A stretch of 64,000 bases of DNA from Actinomycetospora straminea. GTDB taxonomy: Bacteria > Actinomycetota > Actinomycetes > Mycobacteriales > Pseudonocardiaceae. The translations under genes and the position numbers were made by a program. The notes beneath the pieces were generated by a model that did not search any database, was not told the origin of the DNA, and saw nothing but the letters and a program-made list of their open reading frames with translations. Where the stretch lies: contig NZ_JAQZAN010000002.1 in the NCBI RefSeq assembly GCF_028737255.1, positions 372,001 to 436,000 of the forward strand, in the 5' to 3' direction. Below are positions 57,339 to 64,000 of the stretch, one piece after another; within the stretch, counting starts at the first letter, position 1, and every line of letters starts with the position of its first letter.

Positions 57339-58921
57339 GACGGGCTCCGCAGGGACGGGGTCGACGGGGTCTCGGTGGGGGTGAGCGGCGGGGTCTCCGC
57401 GCGGAGCACGTCCTTGCGGATCTTCCCGACGCTCGTCCGGGGCAGGTCGTCACGGACGAGGACGAGGGCGGGCACCTTGAAGCGGGCCAGGCGCTCGCGG
57501 CACCACGCGACGAGGGCGTCGGGGTCGGGGCGGTGGCCCGGCCGCGGCACGACGTGGGCGACGACGGCCTCGTCGGCGATCGGGTCGGGCACGCCGTGCA
57601 CGGCGGCCTCGAGCACGTCGGGGTGGTCGGCCAGGACGCGCTCGACCTCGCTCGCGGCGACGTTCTCCCCGGCTCGCTTGATCATGTCCTTGGCGCGGTC
57701 GACGAACCACGCGCGGCCCTCGGCGTCGCGCACCACGAGGTCGCCGGTGCGCAGCCAGCCGTCCGCGAGCAGCGCGTCGGTCGCGGCCGGCAGCCCGTCG
57801 TAGCCGTCGGTGACGTCGACGCCCGGCGTGCCCCCGACCTGCAGCTCGCCGGGCGCGCCGGCGGGCACGGGGCGGCCCTCGGCGTCGACGACGCGGACCG
57901 GGACGCCGGGCAGCGGCAGGCCGATCGAGCCCCAGCGACGGCGCTCGTCCGGCGGGTTCACGAACGGCGGCAGCACGGTCTCGGTCATCCCGTAGAGCTG
58001 CACGAGCAGGGTCCCGAGGCGCTGCTCGAAGGCGGCGGCCTGCTCGTCGGCGACGTTCTGGGCGAAGAGCACGAGCCGCAGGTCGTTGTCGGCGTCGCGG
58101 TCCTCGGGCGTGGTCCGCGCGAGGATCATCCGGACCGGGGCGGCGAAGAGGCTCGCGAGCGTCGGGCGCAGGGTGCGCGCCTGGCGGATCCACCGGCTCG
58201 CCGAGAAGCGGTCGGCCAGCGCCACCGACGCGCCGGCGACCAGCGCCGACATCACGCAGTAGTACTGCGCGTTGGCGTGGAACAGCGGCAGGGTGACGAG
58301 CCAGCGGTCGGCGGCCGTGACCCCGAGGTGCTCGGCGAGCGCCGTCCCGACCCGCACGTAGTTCGCGTGGCTGACCCGCACGCCCTTCGGCCGGCTGGTC
58401 GTGCCCGAGGTGAACATGATCGCGGCGAGACCCGCCCGGGGGCGGCGCGGCGGGAGGGCGCCGCGCCCGGCGCTCACCTCGGTGATCGGGACGACCGGCA
58501 CCGCGCCCGCCGCGGCCCGCACGGCCGGGACCCGCTCGTCCTCGGCGACCGACAGGATCGCGCGCGACGCCGCGAGCTGGTGGGCCACCTCCTCCGCCGT
58601 CGACGACGGGTTCACCGGCACCAGCACGACGCCGAGCCGGGCCGCGCCGAGCAGCAGGTCGAGGAACTCCGGGCGGTTCGCCGTCAGGAGGTGGACCCGG
58701 TCCCCCTCCCCCACGCCGCGGTCGGAGAGGAACGCCGCGGCGGTCTCGGCGCGCCGGACCTGCTCGGCGTAGGTGGTCGTCGAGACCCGCTCCGCGGCGT
58801 CCTCGAACAGCAGGAACGGCGCGTCCGGGGTCACGGCGGCGTGGGCCGCGAGCAGGCTGAAGGCGTCCGACGACGGCGCCGACGCGGCTGACGGGTCCGT
58901 CGGGGTCAGGGGTGTCGCCAC
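57335..58921 (-). CDS. Acyl-CoA synthetase (AMP-forming)
   Basis: GTG 58921 with GGAGGAGG upstream gives 528 residues; the frame extends further through the repeat-containing promoter and should not be used. The AMP loop is FTSGTTSRPKGVRVSH, with QLYGMTETVLPP, LRTGDLVVRDAEG, RAKDMIKRAGENVAASEVE and RTSVGKIRKD. It is first in an operon with the MFS transporter, FAH-fold and cyclase genes, and divergent from a TetR gene. The acid substrate is unknown. Confidence 0.9.
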   Translation of the reverse strand: MATPLTPTDPSAASAPSSDAFSLLAAHAAVTPDAPFLLFEDAAERVSTTTYAEQVRRAETAAAFLSDRGVGEGDRVHLLTANRPEFLDLLLGAARLGVVLVPVNPSSTAEEVAHQLAASRAILSVAEDERVPAVRAAAGAVPVVPITEVSAGRGALPPRRPRAGLAAIMFTSGTTSRPKGVRVSHANYVRVGTALAEHLGVTAADRWLVTLPLFHANAQYYCVMSALVAGASVALADRFSASRWIRQARTLRPTLASLFAAPVRMILARTTPEDRDADNDLRLVLFAQNVADEQAAAFEQRLGTLLVQLYGMTETVLPPFVNPPDERRRWGSIGLPLPGVPVRVVDAEGRPVPAGAPGELQVGGTPGVDVTDGYDGLPAATDALLADGWLRTGDLVVRDAEGRAWFVDRAKDMIKRAGENVAASEVERVLADHPDVLEAAVHGVPDPIADEAVVAHVVPRPGHRPDPDALVAWCRERLARFKVPALVLVRDDLPRTSVGKIRKDVLRAETPPLTPTETPSTPSLRSPS

Positions 58922-58964
58922 GGTGCGGCCTCCTCCGGGAGCGCACTCGGGGTCACGAAGGCGT

Positions 58965-59040
58965 ACCCGAGTACAAGTTCGTGAGGGAGGACGGTAGAGC
59001 GGGGAGGCGGCTCGAAACAAGACCCGAGTACAAGTTCGTG
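58965..59040. promoter_or_regulatory. Pair of 19-bp direct repeats in the divergent ligase/tetR promoter
   Basis: ACCCGAGTACAAGTTCGTG occurs identically at 58965-58983 and 59022-59040, 57 bases apart. Each has CGA...TCG end symmetry. They flank the probable promoters and are almost certainly the binding sites of the TetR protein at 59065. Confidence 0.75.
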
Positions 59041-59064
59041 GGGTCGCGTGGTCTACTGACCGGG

Positions 59065-59739
59065 ATGAACCTCGACGCCGCACCGAGCTTCCGCGAGCTC
59101 ATGGCCGACACCGGCGACGCCGCGGCGCCCGGCCCGCCGCCCTCGCGGCGCACGCGCGGGCGCACCGAGCGCCGGGACCGCGTCTTCGAGGCCGCGGTGG
59201 CCCTGTTCGGCGAGCGGGGCTTCGAGGAGACCTCGATGGACGACATCGCCGCGCGCGCCGGGCTGGCACGCACGACGGTGTTCAACCACTTCCCGCGCAA
59301 GACCGCGTTCCTCGAGGAGTGGACCCTGCGGCGCCGGGAGCGGGCGGCCCGCTCCTTCCGCGACACGGGGGGCGCCCACACCGTGCGCACGGTGCTCGGC
59401 AGCTACTTCCGCGCGCTGGCCGAGGTCAACGTCGAGACCCGGGCGGAGACGGCGGCGCTGATGCCCCTCGCGGTGAAGCAGACGGACATCCTCGTCGACC
59501 ACCCGCTGGCCCGGGACCTCGCGGAGATCGTCGAGGACGCCGGGGAGCCGCTGGCGGGATCGGCGTCCCCGCAGCGGGTCGGGTGGCTCCTCGCCCTCGG
59601 CTACTTCTCGGCCGTCACCCGCTGGGTCGCGGTCGACCCCGCGCCGTTCGACCTCGCCGTCGAGCTGGCCGCGATCCTCGACACCGTGCTCGGTGGGGCG
59701 CTCGCGGCTGAGGCCGATGCGGCGGGTCCTGCCCGGTGA
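59065..59739 (+). CDS. TetR-family regulator
   Basis: ATG 59065 gives 224 residues. The helix-turn-helix is RRDRVFEAAVALFGERGFEETSMDDIAARAGLARTTVFNHFPRKTAFLEEW. The divergent acyl-CoA synthetase and the 19-bp direct repeats between them make it the likely repressor of the ligase-MFS-FAH-cyclase operon, probably released by an acyl-CoA. Confidence 0.88.
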   Translation: MNLDAAPSFRELMADTGDAAAPGPPPSRRTRGRTERRDRVFEAAVALFGERGFEETSMDDIAARAGLARTTVFNHFPRKTAFLEEWTLRRRERAARSFRDTGGAHTVRTVLGSYFRALAEVNVETRAETAALMPLAVKQTDILVDHPLARDLAEIVEDAGEPLAGSASPQRVGWLLALGYFSAVTRWVAVDPAPFDLAVELAAILDTVLGGALAAEADAAGPAR

Positions 59740-59793
59740 CGGCGGGCACGCGGGCTTGAGTGTGCCGCGACGGCACGGACTGGACTGGTCGTC

Positions 59794-61698
59794 ATGAGCA
59801 CACCCACGCAGTCCCGCCCGCGCCTCATCGACGTCGAGGACTTCTTCGCCGACCCCGAGTTCGCGCACGCGACGGTGTCGCCCGACGGCACGCGGCTCGC
59901 CTACCTCGCCCCGCGCGACGGGCGGCTGCAGGTCTGGGTCCGCGGGATCGACGAGGAGCACGCCGACGCCGTGCCCGTCACGCACGACACCCGGCGCGGC
60001 GTCACGGACTACCACTGGACCGACGACCCCCGCTGGCTGCTGTACCTGCAGGACACCGACGGCAACGAGGACTGGCATCTCCACCGCGTGGACCTCACCG
60101 CGCCCGACCGACCGGCCGTCGACCTGACGCCCCTGCCGGCCGGCTCGCGGGTCGTCGGCGTCGAGCCCCTGCCGTCGTCCCCCGGGCAGGTCCTCGTCTC
60201 GATGAACCGGCGGCCGACGGTGTTCGACGTCTTCCGCGTCGACGTCGCCACCGGCGAGACGACCCTGCACCTCGAGCAGCCCTCGCCGCGCCGGACGTTC
60301 CTCCTCGACCGCGAGGGCCGCCCGGCGTTCCTCTCCGAGCTCACCGACGACGGCGAGTACGAGTTCTCGGCGGTCGACGGCTCCGGAGAGACCCGCCTCC
60401 TGCTCCGGGTGGGCGGCCCCGAGCACCCGCTGGGCGTCTACCCGCAGCTCGTCACCCCGGACGGCACGGGCCTGCTGCTCGGCCTCTACCAGGACGGCGA
60501 CGACCTGCGACTCGTGCGCGTCGACCGCGCGACCGGCCGGCAGACCGTCGTCGCGGCCGTCGAGGGGCAGAGCCTCGACACGATGGGGGCGCACTCGCCG
60601 CTCCTGCCCGCCACCGTGATCGAGAGCGCCCGCACCCACGAGGTCGTCGCCGCCCGGTTCGTCGGCGACCGCCCGCGCGTCGAGGTGCTCGACCTCGCGT
60701 ACGCCGACGTGTTCGCCGCGCTCGCGGCGCTCTCCGACGGCGTGCTGGGTCCGGTCTCGTCCGACGACGCGGAGCGGTGGTGGACCGCGAGCTTCGTCCA
60801 CGACCGCGCGCCCGGCGCGACCTGGCTGTTCGATCGGACGACGGGCGAGAGCCGGCTGCTGTTCCGGTCGTTCACCCACATCGCGCCCGAGGAGCTCGCC
60901 CCGGTGACGCCGGTCCGGTTCCCGGCCCGCGACGGTCTGGAGCTGCCGGGCTTCCTGACGCTGCCGGTGGGCGTGCCGCTCGAGGACCTGCCGCTGGTGC
61001 TGATCGTGCACGGCGGGCCGTGGGCGCACGACTCGTGGCGCTACGACCCCGAGGCAAAGTTCCTCGCCAACCGCGGCTACGCCGTCCTGCACGTCAACTT
61101 CCGCGGCTCCACCGGCTACGGGCGCCGCCACCTCACCGCGGCGGTCGGCGAGCTCGCCGGCGCCATGCACGACGACCTGATCGACGCCGCGCGCTGGGCC
61201 GTCACCGAGGGCTACGCCGACCCCGAGCGCATCGGCATCTACGGCGGGTCCTACGGGGGCTACGCCGCGCTGGTCGGCGTCACCGTCACCCCCGACGTCT
61301 TCGCCGCGGCGGTCGACTACGTGGGCATCTCCGACCTCGCGAACTTCATGCGCACGCTGCCGGAGTTCGCGCGGCCCAGCCTGATCAACAACTGGTACCG
61401 CTACGTCGGCGACCCGGCGGTCCCGGAGCAGGAGGCCGACATGCTGACCCGCTCGCCGATCACGATGGTCGACCGGATCCGCACCCCGCTGCTCGTCGCC
61501 CAGGGCGCCAACGACGCCCGCGTGGTGCAGGCCGAGTCCGACAACATCGTGTCCTCGCTGCGGGCCCGCGGCATACCGGTGGAGTACCTGGTCGCGCAGG
61601 ACGAGGGCCACGGCTTCGCCAACCCGGAGAACCGGTTCCGGCTCTACCGCGCGATGGAGGCGCACTTCGCCGAGCACCTCGGCGGCCGAGCCGGCTGA
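59794..61698 (+). CDS. S9-family prolyl oligopeptidase / acylaminoacyl peptidase
   Basis: The 634-residue protein has an N-terminal propeller ([35 protein letters not shown]) and a C-terminal alpha/beta hydrolase. The catalytic Ser lies in [12 protein letters not shown], the Asp in QGANDARV and the His in [12 protein letters not shown]. There is no signal peptide, so it is cytoplasmic. It probably cleaves small peptides or acyl-peptides. A 9-bp near-tandem repeat sits at its stop codon. Confidence 0.92.
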   Translation: MSTPTQSRPRLIDVEDFFADPEFAHATVSPDGTRLAYLAPRDGRLQVWVRGIDEEHADAVPVTHDTRRGVTDYHWTDDPRWLLYLQDTDGNEDWHLHRVDLTAPDRPAVDLTPLPAGSRVVGVEPLPSSPGQVLVSMNRRPTVFDVFRVDVATGETTLHLEQPSPRRTFLLDREGRPAFLSELTDDGEYEFSAVDGSGETRLLLRVGGPEHPLGVYPQLVTPDGTGLLLGLYQDGDDLRLVRVDRATGRQTVVAAVEGQSLDTMGAHSPLLPATVIESARTHEVVAARFVGDRPRVEVLDLAYADVFAALAALSDGVLGPVSSDDAERWWTASFVHDRAPGATWLFDRTTGESRLLFRSFTHIAPEELAPVTPVRFPARDGLELPGFLTLPVGVPLEDLPLVLIVHGGPWAHDSWRYDPEAKFLANRGYAVLHVNFRGSTGYGRRHLTAAVGELAGAMHDDLIDAARWAVTEGYADPERIGIYGGSYGGYAALVGVTVTPDVFAAAVDYVGISDLANFMRTLPEFARPSLINNWYRYVGDPAVPEQEADMLTRSPITMVDRIRTPLLVAQGANDARVVQAESDNIVSSLRARGIPVEYLVAQDEGHGFANPENRFRLYRAMEAHFAEHLGGRAG

Positions 61699-61750
61699 GC
61701 CGGCTGAGCCGCTTGTCCGGCCGACCCGCAGCCTGTTCTGATCACTGTTC

Positions 61751-62710
61751 GTGGGGCACCCGGACGCGCGGCCGACGACCCGCACCGCGTCCGGGCTCGC
61801 GATCGCCCTGCTCTCGGGCTTCTCCTTCGGGCTGGCCGGACCTTTCGCGGCGTCGCTGATCGCGGTCGGGTGGTCGCCGCCGGCGGTGGCGCTGGCCCGG
61901 CTGGCGGGCGCGGCGGTCCTCCTCGCCGTGCCGCTGGCGCTCCTCCTGGCCCGCGGGTGGCGGCCGCGCGCGGGGCACGGGCGGGCGGTGGTGGTCTACG
62001 GGCTGGTCCCGCTGGCCGGCGCGCAGGTCTGCTACTTCAGCGCCGTCGGGCACCTGTCGGTCGGCGTCGCCCTGCTCATCGAGTACACCGCGCCGGTCCT
62101 GCTGCTCGCCTGGACGTGGGCGCGCACCGCCGTCCGCCCCCGGCCCCTGACGCTGGCGGGCGCCGCGCTGGCCGTGGCGGGCCTCGTGCTCGTCCTCGAC
62201 GTCGCGCGCGGGGCGCAGGTCGACGTCGTCGGCGTGCTGTGGGGCCTGGGCGCGGCGGTGTGCCTGGCGGCGTACTTCCGGCTCTCGGCCGACGCCGGCG
62301 GCGCCGAGGGCCTGCCCGCCCTGGTGCTCACCGCGGGCGGGGCGGTCGTCGGCAGCGTGGTCGTCGCGCTGCTGGGGCTCGTCGGCCTGCTCCCGCTGAC
62401 CGCGACGACCGCGCCCATCGACCTCGGCGGACGGGGCGCCCCGTGGTGGGTCGGCGTCCTGCTCGTCGCGGCCCTGTCGACGGCGCTGGCGTACCTCACC
62501 CGGATCGCGGCGGTCGGGCGGCTCGGCTCGCGGCTGGCGTCGTTCGTCGGGCTGAGCGAGGTGCTCTTCGCCGTGCTCGGCGCCTGGTGGCTGGTGGCCC
62601 AGGAGCCGACGGCCACGCAGGTCGCGGGCGGGGTGCTCGTGGTCGGCGCGGTCGCGCTGATCCGCCGGGCCGAGCCGCCCGAGCGCCGGTCTACGGCGAC
62701 AGCCCCGTGA
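61751..62710 (+). CDS. EamA/DMT-family transporter
   Basis: GTG 61751 opens a 319-residue protein with about 10 membrane helices in two EamA repeats, including GLAIALLSGFSFGLAGPFAASLIAVGWSPPAVALARL and YFSAVGHLSVGVALLIEYTAPVLLLAW. Such proteins export amino acids or metabolites. Its 3' end overlaps the convergent hydrolase gene by 20 bases. Confidence 0.88.
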   Translation: MGHPDARPTTRTASGLAIALLSGFSFGLAGPFAASLIAVGWSPPAVALARLAGAAVLLAVPLALLLARGWRPRAGHGRAVVVYGLVPLAGAQVCYFSAVGHLSVGVALLIEYTAPVLLLAWTWARTAVRPRPLTLAGAALAVAGLVLVLDVARGAQVDVVGVLWGLGAAVCLAAYFRLSADAGGAEGLPALVLTAGGAVVGSVVVALLGLVGLLPLTATTAPIDLGGRGAPWWVGVLLVAALSTALAYLTRIAAVGRLGSRLASFVGLSEVLFAVLGAWWLVAQEPTATQVAGGVLVVGAVALIRRAEPPERRSTATAP

Positions 62711-63482
62711 GCACCCCCACCAGCCGCGCGGGGTGCAGCTGGATCCCGACGTGCGACGTGGGCACGTCGACGACGGCGAACGGCACCGGCAGGGCCGCGT
62801 CGGCCTCGCGGACGAACCGGTCCTGCAGCGCCGGCGACAGCGCGCGGTCCTCGGACAGGCGCACGTAGGTGTGCGGGAGCGGGCCCCAGCGCTCCGGGTC
62901 GACGCGCACGAGGTCCTCGTCGATCGCGAGGGCCTCGCGCACGTCCATCGCCGCGAGCAGCGCGAGCAGCTCGGCCCGCGTGCCGTCGGCGAGCAGCGCG
63001 TCCTGGAGGGCGTCGAGGGCCGTCGGGTCCTGGGTGTGCAGGTCGACCCGCAGCTCGCCCACCTCGGCGGGGTCGGCGGTCATGAGGCTCGGGGCGAGCC
63101 GGTCGAGGGCCGACGGCCCGGTGTCGGTGAGGTAGGTCGACGGGCCGGTGTCGACGCAGCACCACGCCGAGACGTAGACGACGTGGTCGAGCAGCTCCGG
63201 CACGGCGTTGGCCACGGCCGTCACCGTCATCCCGCCGCGGCTGTGGCCGACGAGCACGACCGGCCCGTGCTCGCGGGCGGCGCGGACGACGCCGACGACG
63301 GCCGCGACGTCGTCGGGGGTCGACAGGCCGGCCATGCCGTCGGGCCGGGCGTCGAGCCCGTGCCCGGGCAGGTCGACGGCCACGGCCCGGTGGCCGGCGA
63401 GCGCCAGGGCGCGGGCCACCGGTCCCCAGTGCGAGGCGTTGGCGAACGCGCCGTGGACGAGGACGTGGGTGGTCGGGGGCAC
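62691..63482 (-). CDS. Alpha/beta hydrolase
   Basis: The 263-residue protein has the oxyanion motif VLVHGAFANASHWGPVARAL, the nucleophile elbow VLVGHSRGGMTVTAVANAV, and a late His in VPTSHVGIQLHPARL. It resembles plant-type esterase/hydroxynitrile-lyase-like hydrolases common in actinobacteria. The substrate is unknown. Confidence 0.88.
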   Translation of the reverse strand: MPPTTHVLVHGAFANASHWGPVARALALAGHRAVAVDLPGHGLDARPDGMAGLSTPDDVAAVVGVVRAAREHGPVVLVGHSRGGMTVTAVANAVPELLDHVVYVSAWCCVDTGPSTYLTDTGPSALDRLAPSLMTADPAEVGELRVDLHTQDPTALDALQDALLADGTRAELLALLAAMDVREALAIDEDLVRVDPERWGPLPHTYVRLSEDRALSPALQDRFVREADAALPVPFAVVDVPTSHVGIQLHPARLVGVLTGLSP

Positions 63483-63556
63483 GGCGCTCCTCGGTCGGGT
63501 GCTGATCGGTCGGGGACGCTACGACCGATCACCGGACGCCGTCGACGGGGATCGGC

Positions 63557-63988
63557 TCAGCCCGCGGCCGGCGCGATCCGGCGCCGGTCGAGGCTCAGCG
63601 AGCCGGGGCCGAGCACGACCAGCAGCAGGAAGACCCAGCTGTAGAGGGCCGCGGGCTCGCCGCCGTTCTCGAGCCAGTTCCAGCCCGACGGCAGGTGCAC
63701 GACGAAGAAGGCGAACGCCATCATCCCGGACAGGACGAACGCCGCCACCCGCGCGTACAGCCCGACCGCGACGAGCAGCACGGCGACGATCTCGACGGCG
63801 GAGATCGCGATCATGGGCGCGGCGGGCGTGGAGCCGTCGAGCACCCCGAACGCGCCGACGGGGTGCAGGAGGAAGAGCGCGGTCACGACGCACCGGAACG
63901 CGAGCAGGGCCCACGGGCGCAGGAGGGTGACGCCGGGGCGGCGTCCGCGTGCCAGGCGAACCTGCCGAGCAGCGGCGCGGACCGACAA
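63557..63988 (-). CDS. DoxX-family membrane protein (start uncertain, near window edge)
   Basis: The protein shows four hydrophobic segments and the DoxX pattern WALLAFRCVVTALFLLHPVGAFGVL and LYARVAAFVLSGMMAFAFFVVHLPSGWNWLENGGEPAALYSW. The only start I can place inside the window is a TTG at 63988, and the frame stays open to the edge, so the true start may lie outside. DoxX proteins are associated with redox stress complexes in mycobacteria. Confidence 0.8.
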   Translation of the reverse strand: MSVRAAARQVRLARGRRPGVTLLRPWALLAFRCVVTALFLLHPVGAFGVLDGSTPAAPMIAISAVEIVAVLLVAVGLYARVAAFVLSGMMAFAFFVVHLPSGWNWLENGGEPAALYSWVFLLLVVLGPGSLSLDRRRIAPAAG

Positions 63989-64000
63989 CGCGTCGCGGAC

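Noticed and set aside
57335-59083. Upstream start for the acyl-CoA synthetase at 59083
   Set aside because: The extension would translate both 19-bp repeats and the promoter; GTG 58921 has a GGAGGAGG site.
61688-61714. 9-bp tandem repeat GAGCCGGCT at the end of the S9 peptidase gene
   Set aside because: Fewer than three copies, GC-rich, at a stop codon; most likely slippage without function.

Overview
This window comes from a very GC-rich actinobacterium. GTG starts are common, stops and starts overlap in the ATGA/GTGA style, purine-rich GAGGAGG ribosome sites precede many genes, and leuCD sit divergent from an LtbR/NdgR-type IclR regulator. Gene content fits the Pseudonocardiaceae (Pseudonocardia or Actinomycetospora type), but I cannot name a species from sequence alone. 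I see no rRNA, tRNA, CRISPR array, transposase or phage gene.

Layout. 1-9 kb: the end of a galactose-oxidase-like copper enzyme, an iron-box-linked siderophore-interacting protein, leuD-leuC with their IclR regulator, two unknown genes, a DUF3040 protein, a ferric-reductase-like flavocytochrome and a DUF4126-like membrane protein. 9-14 kb: a winged-helix protein, then a one-carbon module of methylenetetrahydrofolate reductase divergent from a MidA-like methyltransferase and a core MetE-type methionine synthase. 14.5-32.8 kb: a route that reads as glycine betaine catabolism. It has a three-component Rieske demethylase (ferredoxin, reductase, oxygenase) with an MHS transporter and an IclR regulator, then dimethylglycine oxidase, heterotetrameric sarcosine oxidase soxBDAG, glyA, sdaA, purU, a cyclodeaminase-like folate protein and a GntR regulator. 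Methyl groups would be removed one at a time, glycine would become serine and then pyruvate, and the one-carbon units would be handled on tetrahydrofolate.

32.8-36.3 kb is a set of small membrane proteins, a DJ-1/PfpI protein and a MarR regulator. 36.3-43.2 kb is a TetR-controlled operon of acyl-CoA synthetase, metallo-beta-lactamase-fold hydrolase, an SDR lacking YxxxK, and a three-subunit molybdenum hydroxylase of unknown substrate. 43.7-54.3 kb holds a complete N-methylglutamate pathway for methylamine: mgsABC on one strand, a FadR-type GntR gene, and gmaS-mgdABCD on the other. 54.3-59.7 kb is a catabolic operon (cyclase, fumarylacetoacetate-hydrolase-fold enzyme, MFS transporter, acyl-CoA ligase) with a divergent TetR. 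59.8-64 kb has an S9 peptidase, an EamA transporter, an alpha/beta hydrolase and a DoxX protein.

Main message: two methylated-amine pathways, betaine and methylamine, lie about 11 kb apart and share the strategy of a four-subunit SoxBDAG-type flavoenzyme passing one-carbon units to folate. The best regulatory signal is an inverted repeat GTTGCG-N24/25-CGCAAC found in front of all three Rieske components, which predicts a small IclR regulon. The only gene-free stretch above 300 bases is 17750-18108, which is the divergent promoter with two of these repeats. Substrates are inferred from gene families and context; nothing here has been tested.
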